From an uncultured Clostridium sp. (GTDB taxonomy: Bacteria > Bacillota > Clostridia > TANB77 > CAG-508), in NCBI GenBank assembly GCA_958413095.1, contig CATYUF010000018.1, positions 1-31,033 on the forward strand: a DNA stretch of 31,033 nt, given 5' to 3'. The translations under genes were made by a program, and so were the position numbers. Below, in pieces: positions 24,454 to 31,033 of this stretch (positions within the stretch are counted from its first letter, which is position 1; each line of letters opens with the position of its first letter). The notes under the pieces were generated by a model. That model did not search any database. It saw only the letters and a list, made by a program, of their open reading frames with translations, and was not told where the DNA came from.

Positions 24454-24870
24454 ACATGCAAATACCTCCTATTTCTTATGCTTTCTTTTGTTTTTATATT
24501 ATTTTATTATTGGAAATATATGAACTAATCTTAAGTTTGATAAATTGCAAATTTGATTTAAAATTTTTTCGAAAAAATTGTTTAACATGTTATAGATATA
24601 TATTAATACATTTTTTTACATTTGTAAAGAACTTTTCATCGCAAAATTCGACATAAATTGTATTATTTTACTATATACTATTGAATTAATATTACTTAAT
24701 GTATATAATTTATTTATTCAATATGTATCTGATTTCTTTTGACTTTTAATTTAACATATTCGAATAAAAACTTTAGATAAGGTGAAACTATAATAAAATA
24801 TAGATATTGTGAATAATTTTTTATTCTATTATTTTTTACATAAAAAAACAAAAGAAAGGATTTTATAAAA
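24454..24870. other. Divergent intergenic region, sortase and pilin-like gene
   Basis: About 417 bp, very AT-rich. TTGACT at 24739-24744 has only a poor minus-10 partner, and TATAAT near 24789 has no clear minus-35. No ORF, hairpin or repeat of note was found, and no reverse transcriptase or template repeat for the neighbouring gene. Confidence 0.5.
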
Positions 24871-26463
24871 ATGAAAAATATTAGTAAAAACTCTAATGGT
24901 ATCACTTTAATTGCATTAGTAATAACAATTATTGTACTATTAATTTTAGCTGGAGTAAGTATTGCTTTCTTAACAGGTGATAATGGAATATTAACCCAAG
25001 CTAATAAATCCAAAGAAGAAAATACAAAAGGCAAAGAAAAGGAACAAATATCTTTAGCAGTACAAAGTCTAGGAGTAGATTCTAATCAAAAAAATGAAAT
25101 ATTAAATATAAATTCAGAGAACTTAAAAAATCAAATGATATCAGATGGAAATAAAAATATAATAACGGAAGATATAAATGAATCAACAAAAATAACATTT
25201 ACAAATAGTAAAAATCAATATTTTATAGATGCTAGTGGAAACATAGAAAATTATTATGAACAACCAGAAAATATAGCAAAATATTGGAGAGCAATAGAAG
25301 AAAGTGATGAAAATTGGTATAGCTATAATGATGTATCAAATGGATATAAAAAGGTAAAAGTAAATCCACCTAAATTAGAAGGAAATATGAAAGCAATAAA
25401 ATATGTGGGACCAGAAGCAAATAACCAAACAGGAAGCAAATGGGCAAATGCAATGACAAGTGATGGAAGTATGTTTGTATGGGTACCAAGATATGCATAT
25501 AAAATAACAGAAGGATATCATACAAATGTAGCAGGCACAATAGAAGTAGCATTCCTAGATACAAGTAATAATTTCTTAAATGAAGAATCTGGAGAGTTAA
25601 CAACAAATGTAGAAGATCCAGAAGCAGGAAAGAGCAAGTGGTTAGTGCACCCAGCATTTACATCTAATGCAGAAGTAGGAGGAGGATTTGGAGAGATTCC
25701 AGGAATATGGATAGGAAAATTTGAGGCAACAGGAGAATATACAGAAGGAGATGCAAGTAAAGTAAGTATAAAACCTGGAGTACAAAGCTTAAGAAATATG
25801 ACAGTAAATCAGCAATACAAAGCAGGACTGAATGCAACTTATGGAGAAAATGTAAATTTAAATAGTCATATGGCAAAAAATAGTGAATGGGGAGCAACAG
25901 TGTATTTAGCTCATAGCAAGTATGGAACAAATAAGAAAAAAGTAGAACAAAATAAAAGTTCATCATATTATACAGGAGGAACAAATATTGTAGAACAAAT
26001 ATACACAATAAATAAAACACAATCAACCACTCATAATGCAACAGGAGTATATGACTTAAATGGAGGAGCATGGGAAAGAACAGCATCATATGTAAACAAT
26101 GGACATGAAAACTTAGGAATATATGGAGGAAAAGTAGAAGGATATATATATGGAGCAACAGAAGAAGAACAAAAAACAAGTACAAAATATAAAACAGTAT
26201 ATAGCTCAGAAAATAATCAATCAAAAGATTATGAAACTGCAGGAAAGAAAAATAAAGGAGATGCAATATACGAAACTTCCTTATATCATTCTTATGAAAA
26301 AGGTTCGTGGTTTTTTTCATACTCAGCATTTCCATTTGGAGAAATTCCATTTTTTCGATATGGAGGTTTTGCACATAATATGTCCTGTTCTTTCCAAGTA
26401 GGCGGTGATTCTGGTAGCACCTCAAATTCGACCTCTTTTAGGATTTTTATTACTAATTTATAA
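24871..26463 (+). CDS. Pilin-like secreted protein with FGE/C-type-lectin-like variable domain
   Basis: 530 aa. The N-terminus is a type IV prepilin-like leader and helix: NSNG/ITLIALVITIIVLLILAG (Gly10 then Ile11), without the usual Glu5. A charged coil follows (about 40-110). From about 130 to the end is a formylglycine-generating-enzyme/C-type-lectin-like domain: MFVWVPRYAYKI, GIWIGKFEATGEY, GVYDLNGGAWERTASYVNNG, and a terminal SFRIFITNL. The last 50 codons differ sharply in composition, as in targets of diversity-generating retroelements. It is probably surface-exposed with a changeable ligand face. It is monocistronic with its own terminator. ATG 24871 follows AAAGGA. Confidence 0.8.
   Translation: MKNISKNSNGITLIALVITIIVLLILAGVSIAFLTGDNGILTQANKSKEENTKGKEKEQISLAVQSLGVDSNQKNEILNINSENLKNQMISDGNKNIITEDINESTKITFTNSKNQYFIDASGNIENYYEQPENIAKYWRAIEESDENWYSYNDVSNGYKKVKVNPPKLEGNMKAIKYVGPEANNQTGSKWANAMTSDGSMFVWVPRYAYKITEGYHTNVAGTIEVAFLDTSNNFLNEESGELTTNVEDPEAGKSKWLVHPAFTSNAEVGGGFGEIPGIWIGKFEATGEYTEGDASKVSIKPGVQSLRNMTVNQQYKAGLNATYGENVNLNSHMAKNSEWGATVYLAHSKYGTNKKKVEQNKSSSYYTGGTNIVEQIYTINKTQSTTHNATGVYDLNGGAWERTASYVNNGHENLGIYGGKVEGYIYGATEEEQKTSTKYKTVYSSENNQSKDYETAGKKNKGDAIYETSLYHSYEKGSWFFSYSAFPFGEIPFFRYGGFAHNMSCSFQVGGDSGSTSNSTSFRIFITNL
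26302..26448 (+). other. Candidate DGR variable region
   Basis: Codons about 478-526 of the pilin-like gene. Adenine falls from about 50% (26221-26280) to about 22% (26311-26440) while T, C and G rise. The peptide GSWFFSYSAFPFGEIPFF, then RYGGFA and SFRIF follows the shape of known variable regions, where Asn codons of the template (AAC/AAT) are replaced at scattered sites. No template copy exists in this window. Confidence 0.55.
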
Positions 26464-26546
26464 AGTAATTATGAGAATTAAAGCATGTTAGGTATGTTAA
26501 AGTTTTCCGACCTTATCAGATATATTAAGTTATTAAAGTTTAATTA

Positions 26547-26589
26547 ATAAAGTATGCTAAAATTCATTTTTAACATACTTTATTTTTTC
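26547..26589 (+). terminator. Terminator of the pilin-like gene
   Basis: AATAAAGTATGCTAAAA (26547-26563) pairs with TTTTAACATACTTTATT (26567-26583), one mismatch, 3-nt loop, then six T. It lies 85 bp beyond the stop. Confidence 0.85.
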
Positions 26590-26685
26590 TATCAATGTAA
26601 TAATCGCAATTATTACCATTAATAAATATTTACTTTATATGTAATTTATCACTATAATTATTCTTCTTATATTACATCTAAAAAA

Positions 26686-28179
26686 TTATATCTCCAAGTC
26701 CAAATCAAAATAAAATTCCACACCATTTTCCTTATTAACAACACCATATTCATTTTTATAATTATTCATAATAGCCTTAACAAATGATAAACCAATTCCA
26801 GTTCCACCATCATCTCTATTTCTTGATTCATCTGCTTTAAAAAATCTATTCCAAATTCTTGCCATATCTTCTTCTTTAATCTTATCACCTGTGTTAAAAA
26901 CTTTTATCCTTACTTTATTCTTCTCTATATTTACCTCATTATATATTTTTATATAATTTTCTCCGTTTACTTCTTTTACATGCTTTAGTGCATTTGTCAC
27001 ATAATTACTAATTACTTGTTCAATATAAAAGTCATCTGCAATTACATTTATTTCTTCTGGAGAAACTAATTCCATTTTTGCTTCTTTTTCTTGTAACATT
27101 ACTTGTGATTTTATTATTACTTGCTTTTCTAATTCTACAACATTAAATTTATTGTCATTAAACTCTCGTTTTCCATATTCGATAGTCATTAATTCTAATA
27201 GTTGTTTTACTAATTTATCCATTTTGTTGCTTTCATCAAGTATTACCTCTGCATAGAATTTTCTACTTTCTTCGTCTGTGTTTACATTTTCTAGTAACCC
27301 TTCACTATATCCTTGAATTAGAGCTATTGGAGTTTTCAATTCATGTGATACATCTGATATGAAGCTCTTTCTCATTTCATCTATTTTTGATTTTTCTTCT
27401 ATGTCTTTTTCTAGTTCTATGTTTGTTCTTCTTAGTTGTTTGATTGTTCTTTCTAACTTGTCTGACATCACATTTATGCTTTTTCCAAGATTGTTTATCT
27501 CGTCATCTGCATCTGTTATTCTATATTTGTGACTAAAGTCTAAGTTAGCCATTTTTTTAGCAATGTTGTTTAATTCTAAAATAGGGTCTGCAAATTTTCT
27601 TGTTACAAATGATACTATGACTGCTGATATTAATATAGTAAATCCTGCCATTAAATATAAAAAGTTATTCGAAATTTTAACACTTTCTTCAATAGATGTT
27701 AAAGGTATTCTTATATATAATAAATATCCATTGTCAAGTTGTGATGATAGTAATACATAAGATATTCCTGTTTTTATATCTTTCATTTTTTTAATATTAT
27801 ATTTCTCATCTTGTTCAATTATTTGTCCAGAGTTAATTAAACTTGTCATTTCATTCATTTGTCCTAAGGTAGAAAAGAAATCTTTGTTAGATGTGAATAC
27901 ATTAATATTTTGGTCATTTCTAATTAATATATCAAAATTATTTTTTATTGCTATTTTCTCTAATTCTGAATCTATGTCAATATTTGCTCCACTGTTATAG
28001 TAATCATTAATAACCTCATATACACTTTTTAGTGATTGTGTTTTACTGTATAAATAAAATTCTCCAAATACAAAATTATTTACTAATATTAAGAATAAAA
28101 TTATTAATAAAATTATTAATGATAACATTAAAAATAATTTAACTTTTACTGATTTTAGTGCCTCTTTTAACTTGCTCAT
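26686..28179 (-). CDS. Two-component sensor histidine kinase
   Basis: 497 aa membrane kinase. TM1 is about 13-37, an extracellular sensor segment spans about 38-168, TM2 about 170-195, HAMP about 192-245 and a coiled linker follows. HisKA holds the phospho-acceptor in FISDVSHELKTPIALIQGYS (His near 280). The HATPase domain has the N box YVTNALKHV, the G1 box VFNTGDKI and the G2 region GGTGIGLSFVKAIM. It starts 18 nt after the response regulator stop, so the two form one operon. The sensor segment gives no clue to the signal; the kinase type resembles VanS/PhoR-like enzymes. Confidence 0.93.
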   Translation of the reverse strand: MSKLKEALKSVKVKLFLMLSLIILLIILFLILVNNFVFGEFYLYSKTQSLKSVYEVINDYYNSGANIDIDSELEKIAIKNNFDILIRNDQNINVFTSNKDFFSTLGQMNEMTSLINSGQIIEQDEKYNIKKMKDIKTGISYVLLSSQLDNGYLLYIRIPLTSIEESVKISNNFLYLMAGFTILISAVIVSFVTRKFADPILELNNIAKKMANLDFSHKYRITDADDEINNLGKSINVMSDKLERTIKQLRRTNIELEKDIEEKSKIDEMRKSFISDVSHELKTPIALIQGYSEGLLENVNTDEESRKFYAEVILDESNKMDKLVKQLLELMTIEYGKREFNDNKFNVVELEKQVIIKSQVMLQEKEAKMELVSPEEINVIADDFYIEQVISNYVTNALKHVKEVNGENYIKIYNEVNIEKNKVRIKVFNTGDKIKEEDMARIWNRFFKADESRNRDDGGTGIGLSFVKAIMNNYKNEYGVVNKENGVEFYFDLDLEI

Positions 28180-28197
28180 TTTACCTTCCTCTTAGAA

Positions 28198-28875
28198 TTA
28201 TTTAACTTCAAATTTATATCCAACACCTCTCATTGTTTGAATATATTTTCCTTTTTTTCCTAATTTGTGTCTAATTTTCTTTATATGACTATCTATTGTT
28301 CTTGAATCTCCATAGTAATCATAATTCCAAACATTATTTAAAATTTTATCTCTTGATAAAGCAATATTTTCATTTTCAACTAAGTATGATAATAATTCAT
28401 ATTCTCTTAAACTTAATTCTATTATTTTTCCGTCAACTTTTACAGTTCTTCCTTCTCTATCAATTTCTATTCCTCCGTAGTCTTTTACTTCTTTGATATC
28501 TTGATTTGTTCTTTTTAAAATAGCTTCAACTCTTGCAACTAAAATCTTTGGACTAAAAGGTTTTGAAATATATTCGTCAACTCCTAATTCAAACCCAAAT
28601 AACTCATCTTGTTCTTCTCCTCTAGCTGTTAGCATTATAATTGGAACTTTAGATTCTTGTCTAATTTGTCTTAACACAGACCACCCATCAAGTTTAGGCA
28701 TCATAACATCTAATAAAATTAAATTGATTTTATTTTTCTTCTCTTCAAAAACTTCCAAGGCTTTCTCGCCATTTTCTGCTTCTAGAATACTAAATCCTTT
28801 TGCTACTAAAAAGTCTTTAATTAATTTTCTCATTCTTTGTTCGTCATCAACGATTAGTACACAATTATTAATCAT
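28198..28875 (-). CDS. OmpR/PhoB-family response regulator
   Basis: 225 aa. The receiver domain (1-120) has the acidic pair IVDDEQ, the phospho-acceptor Asp in LILLDVMMPKLDGW (about residue 55), the TAR switch in IMLTARGEE and the lysine in ISKPFSPK. A winged-helix DNA-binding domain (about 130-225) follows: LSLREYELLSYLVEN, SRDKILNNVWNYDYYGDSRT, VDSHIKKIRHKLG-like IDSHIKKIRHKLG and TMRGVGYKFEVK. It precedes the sensor kinase by 18 nt. ATG 28875 follows AAGGAGAG. Targets are unknown. Confidence 0.95.
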   Translation of the reverse strand: MINNCVLIVDDEQRMRKLIKDFLVAKGFSILEAENGEKALEVFEEKKNKINLILLDVMMPKLDGWSVLRQIRQESKVPIIMLTARGEEQDELFGFELGVDEYISKPFSPKILVARVEAILKRTNQDIKEVKDYGGIEIDREGRTVKVDGKIIELSLREYELLSYLVENENIALSRDKILNNVWNYDYYGDSRTIDSHIKKIRHKLGKKGKYIQTMRGVGYKFEVK

Positions 28876-28907
28876 AATATTGCTCTCCTTTTCTTTTTTT
28901 CAACTAT

Positions 28908-28937
28908 ATTATACATTATACATATTATTTATGTCTA
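28908..28937 (-). promoter_or_regulatory. Possible promoter of the two-component operon
   Basis: TAGACA (28937-28932) and TATAAT (28913-28908) with an 18-bp gap on the minus strand. The minus-10 is good, the minus-35 weak, and an overlapping TATAAT lies a few bases upstream. Confidence 0.45.
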
Positions 28938-29019
28938 TACTGTGAAAATTTAATATTACATATATAATGAATTTTTTTAATTTAAGAAAACATTTTTTCT
29001 ATAAATTATAAACATTTGC

Positions 29020-29048
29020 TTGATTTTAAATTCAATATATTGTAAAAT
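29020..29048 (+). promoter_or_regulatory. Promoter of the sense RNA of the antisense-controlled locus
   Basis: TTGATT (29020-29025) and TAAAAT (29043-29048), 17 bp apart. Start near 29055. Confidence 0.7.
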
Positions 29049-29054
29049 ATTCCC

Positions 29055-29109
29055 AACCTAACGCTAAAAAGGGTTAGCCCTTTTTGAAGGGCGGAAAGGG
29101 GGACTAACA
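29055..29109 (+). promoter_or_regulatory. Structured leader with competing stems over the ribosome binding site
   Basis: GTTAG (29073-29077) can pair with CTAAC at 29058-29062 or with CTAAC at 29104-29108. GCCCTT (29077-29082) can pair with AAGGGC (29087-29092), or CCCTTT (29078-29083) with AAAGGG of the Shine-Dalgarno AAAGGGGG (29095-29102). The second set hides the ribosome binding site, the first frees it. This is the most GC-rich patch of the region. Confidence 0.6.
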
Positions 29110-29250
29110 TTGAATAACTGCGATTTAATTTTGCACTTTGCTGAAAAGTACATAGCTGAAAAAGAAAAAAACATAATCTTACAACAAAAGTTAGAACAAC
29201 AGCAGCATATGCAAATGAACAACAGTGTTAAGACTAATAAAAAGCAATAA
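29110..29250 (+). CDS. 46-codon peptide under antisense RNA control
   Basis: TTG start at 29110, 7 nt after a strong AAAGGGGG site. The peptide is hydrophilic and helical: MNNCDLILHFAEKYIAEKEK, then NIILQQKLEQQQHMQMNN and a basic KTNKKQ tail. I do not recognise it. It has no membrane helix, unlike classical type I toxins; it could be a soluble toxin, an anti-regulator or a leader peptide. Its start region (29109-29129) is complementary, with two G.U pairs and one bulge, to the small RNA transcribed from the opposite strand. The sense RNA ends at the hairpin 29259-29289. Confidence 0.55.
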   Translation: MNNCDLILHFAEKYIAEKEKNIILQQKLEQQQHMQMNNSVKTNKKQ

Positions 29251-29258
29251 TTAGTCGA

Positions 29259-29289
29259 TAGAGTGGATTCGTGGTCTGCTCTATTTTTT
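29259..29289 (+). terminator. Terminator of the sense RNA
   Basis: TAGAGTGGA (29259-29267) pairs with TCTGCTCTA (29275-29283), with two G.U pairs, around the loop TTCGTGG, followed by six T. The loop contains a YUNR (UUCG) turn motif. Confidence 0.85.
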
Positions 29290-29294
29290 ACAAA

Positions 29295-29366
29295 AAAAAT
29301 CTGTGTATTCGTGGTACACAGACGACTAAATTGAACAAACTGCGATTCAATGTTCATTTATTTTGT
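29295..29366 (-). ncRNA. Candidate trans-acting antisense RNA
   Basis: About 70 nt, from the consensus promoter at 29401-29373 to a terminator made of CTGTGTA (29321-29315), loop CCACGAA and TACACAG (29307-29301), followed by ATTTTTTTT. The 5' half carries the complement of 29330-29351, a near copy of the ORF start region at 29109-29129. The loop is the exact complement of the sense terminator loop. It stops about 6-10 nt short of the sense RNA end, so the two do not overlap and would pair through the repeats and loops. Confidence 0.65.
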
Positions 29367-29372
29367 AATTAA

Positions 29373-29401
29373 ATATTATCACATTATTTCGAATTTGTCA
29401 A
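29373..29401 (-). promoter_or_regulatory. Promoter of the antisense RNA
   Basis: TTGACA (29401-29396) and TAATAT (29378-29373), 17 bp apart on the minus strand; stronger than the opposing sense promoter. Start near 29366. Confidence 0.85.
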
Positions 29402-29414
29402 ACTTTTTCTAACT

Positions 29415-30479
29415 TTAATTTTTCAAATACACATTCTTATTCTCATAAGCCAACTTAATATGCTCTTCTTCAATTATCTTCATAAGTTTACAATTAATAT
29501 CTTCAACCTCTGCCAAGTAGCTATCATACCCAACTGAATCAGTATATGTATATATCATCATATTAATTCCACTTTCATTTATATCATCAAATCTAACAAT
29601 AGTAGAATCATTATCAATTCTTTCTCTATCATGTAGCATTTTTTCAACTCTAGTTTTCAAGATATTTAACTTTTCTATTGGAGTTCCTAATTCTATTCTT
29701 AAGTTAGTCTTATATCTTCTTTTCTCCATTTTACTCCAATTTATAACTGAAGCATTTGATATAATAGAATTTGGAACATTTAGAAGTGAATTTTCAAATG
29801 TTCTTATTCTAGTAGTTCTAAAAGTAATATCCTCTATTGTTCCTTCAAAATTATCCATTTGAATCCAGTCCCCTACTGTAAATGGTTTATCTATAAATAT
29901 TACTAAACCTCCAAATAAGTTTTTAGCAGTATCTTGTGCTGCAAGTGTTACAATTAAACCACTAATTCCTAATCCTGCAATAAGACCATTTAAGTTTATT
30001 CCTAATATTGATAAAACTATAAAAGTTGCTATTATATATATTATTGCTCTAATTATCTTTAACACAAATTCTAATGTAGCATCATCTAATTGCTTTTTAA
30101 AATTTTTCTTCATTTTAGTTACTAATGTTGAATGAATTGTAAAGCTCTTAGCAATTCCATTTGCAAATGCAATTACACTGATAATTTTAAATATTTTAGT
30201 AACAAATTCCATAGCTTCATTATTTATATTTAGTGGTTGTTTTAAGAATAATATTGCTAAATATATTCCTAATATTATGAAGAATAATCGTAATGGTCTA
30301 TAAAAAGCACTTTCTCTTATGTCTTTTGCTTTTTTACTTTTTAATTTAAACATTCTTATAATGATATATGCTATACTTGAACTAAAAATTCTAAAAAATA
30401 TGATTATTCCTACTGCAATTAATATATCTATTATTTCTAATGAGGTAATTTGGCTAAAAAAATTATTTAATTGCTCCAT
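29415..30479 (-). CDS. Mechanosensitive channel, MscS family
   Basis: 354 aa. Membrane helices are visible at about 14-40, 65-85, 95-115 and 130-155. The pore helix follows, GLIAGLGISGLIVTLAAQDT (about 166-185), then KNLFGGLVIFIDKPFTVGDW and IEDITFRTTRIRTFENSLLN of the beta domain, NVPNSIISNASVINWS, and a mixed C-terminal domain. It opens under osmotic downshock to release solutes. The Gly/Ala pattern of the pore helix is typical. The ATG at 30479 follows GGAGG, 15 bp beyond the sigma factor stop, so it may be read through from that gene. Confidence 0.93.
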   Translation of the reverse strand: MEQLNNFFSQITSLEIIDILIAVGIIIFFRIFSSSIAYIIIRMFKLKSKKAKDIRESAFYRPLRLFFIILGIYLAILFLKQPLNINNEAMEFVTKIFKIISVIAFANGIAKSFTIHSTLVTKMKKNFKKQLDDATLEFVLKIIRAIIYIIATFIVLSILGINLNGLIAGLGISGLIVTLAAQDTAKNLFGGLVIFIDKPFTVGDWIQMDNFEGTIEDITFRTTRIRTFENSLLNVPNSIISNASVINWSKMEKRRYKTNLRIELGTPIEKLNILKTRVEKMLHDRERIDNDSTIVRFDDINESGINMMIYTYTDSVGYDSYLAEVEDINCKLMKIIEEEHIKLAYENKNVYLKN

Positions 30480-30494
30480 ATTTTCCTCCGTATT

Positions 30495-31033
30495 TTATCC
30501 CATATAATCTCTTAATTTTTTACTTCTACTTGGATGTCTTAATTTTCTTAATGCTTTTGCTTCTATTTGTCTTATTCTTTCTCTTGTTACTTTAAATTCT
30601 CTTCCTACCTCTTCTAGTGTTCTAGATTTTCCATCTTCTAATCCAAATCTTAATTTTAATACTTTTGCTTCTCTTGGTGTTAATGTGTTCATTACTTCTT
30701 CTAGTTGTTCTCTAAGCATTGTATATGCTGCTGAATCTTGAGGAGCTGGGCTATCATCATCTTGAATAAAGTCTCCTAAATGACTGTCATCTTCTTCTCC
30801 TATTGGTGTTTCTAAAGATACTGGGTCTTGTGCTATTTTTTGTATTTCGACTACTTTTTCAACTGGAATTTCCATTTCTTGTGCTATTTCTTCTGGGCTT
30901 GGTTCTCTTCCTAATTGTTGTAATAGATGTCTTGATGTTCTTATTAATTTATTTATTGTTTCTACCATATGAACTGGTATTCTTATTGTTCTTGCTTGGT
31001 CTGCTATTGCTCTTGTTATTGCTTGTCTTATCC
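30495..31033 (-). CDS. rpoD: RNA polymerase primary sigma factor, C-terminal part
   Basis: The gene runs off the right edge of the window; its frame continues from the internal Met at 30968 upstream to 31033 as IRQAITRAIADQARTIRIPV, the sigma region 2.4 signature. Then come region 3 (HMVETINKLIRTSRHLLQQL, GREPSPEEIAQEM), the acidic DDSHLGDFIQDDDSPAP region 3.2, and region 4 (LTPREAKVLKLRFGLEDG, TLEEVGREFKVTRERIRQIE, AKALRKLRHPSRSKKLRDYM). All are diagnostic of the vegetative sigma factor RpoD/SigA. It is followed 15 bp downstream by the MscS gene. Confidence 0.97.
   Translation of the reverse strand, partial: IRQAITRAIADQARTIRIPVHMVETINKLIRTSRHLLQQLGREPSPEEIAQEMEIPVEKVVEIQKIAQDPVSLETPIGEEDDSHLGDFIQDDDSPAPQDSAAYTMLREQLEEVMNTLTPREAKVLKLRFGLEDGKSRTLEEVGREFKVTRERIRQIEAKALRKLRHPSRSKKLRDYMG

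Noticed and set aside
25664..26425. 253-codon minus-strand ORF opposite the pilin-like gene
   Set aside because: Leu/Phe/Tyr-rich shadow of an A-rich coding strand, with no ribosome binding site or recognisable motif.
26463..26686. Possible template repeat for the variable region just downstream of the pilin-like gene
   Set aside because: No stretch resembling 26302-26448 was found; only a terminator and AT-rich sequence are present.
29064..29357. 97-codon minus-strand ORF, Cys-rich, across the antisense RNA locus
   Set aside because: It has no ribosome binding site, the minus-strand transcript ends near 29295, and its sequence is the complement of repeats, hairpins and the plus-strand ORF.
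1..31033. CRISPR arrays, tRNA or rRNA genes
   Set aside because: No regularly spaced repeats and no tRNA-like TTC/anticodon arms or rRNA segments were seen on either strand.

Overview
The window comes from a very AT-rich, spore-forming member of the Clostridia (Firmicutes), probably a gut lineage known mainly from metagenomes. The evidence is the base composition, AGGAGG-type ribosome binding sites, TTGACA/TATAAT promoters, and a sporulation set (YabG, SipL, YunB, SpoIIID) in which SipL is typical of Clostridia. Core genes at both ends (rplM-rpsI at the left, the sigma-70 factor at the right) show it is chromosome.

Layout. 1-1150: rplM-rpsI with promoter and leader, closed by a perfect 30-bp-arm hairpin shared with the convergent genes. 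1193-5050: minus-strand sporulation cluster yabG, veg, sipL, yunB, with a sigma-K-type promoter before yabG, a consensus promoter before veg, and a one-base frameshift in yunB. 5250-9150: accessory minus-strand operon of an APH-fold kinase, an unknown 359-aa protein, a MYG1-family nuclease gene with two frameshifts, and an HD phosphohydrolase. 9200-10250: decayed coding remnants and a small gene under an operator-like palindrome. 10305: spoIIID. 10638-12638: about 2 kb bounded by 47-bp identical direct repeats, one being the 3' end of tcdA. It carries a broken small gene, an RNase H/winged-helix fusion and a DIP1984-like gene, and looks like a small integrated element. 12610-18512: tcdA, a FAD-dependent dehydrogenase, a decayed MFS transporter, a NifS-type cysteine desulfurase and a patatin-like phospholipase. 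18708-21795: a WG-repeat protein and a CNNM/CBS transporter.

21950-26590 is surface and small-RNA territory: a candidate type I toxin-antitoxin locus, a sortase with a thioester-domain surface protein whose LPVTG motif sits at the extreme C-terminus with no membrane anchor, and a pilin-like protein whose sulfatase-modifying-factor-like domain ends in what looks like a diversity-generating-retroelement variable region, with no template repeat or reverse transcriptase nearby. 26686-28875 holds a two-component system; 29415-31033 an MscS channel and the sigma factor.

The most unusual locus is 29020-29401. Two good sigma-A-type promoters face each other. The plus-strand RNA carries a TTG-initiated 46-codon ORF; the minus-strand RNA is about 70 nt. 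They end at separate terminators whose 7-nt loops are perfectly complementary, and a direct repeat makes the small RNA complementary to the ORF's start region. This is the architecture of an antisense-controlled type I toxin-antitoxin or similar switch, but with a hydrophilic peptide. All functional statements rest on reading the sequence; no searches or folding calculations were run.
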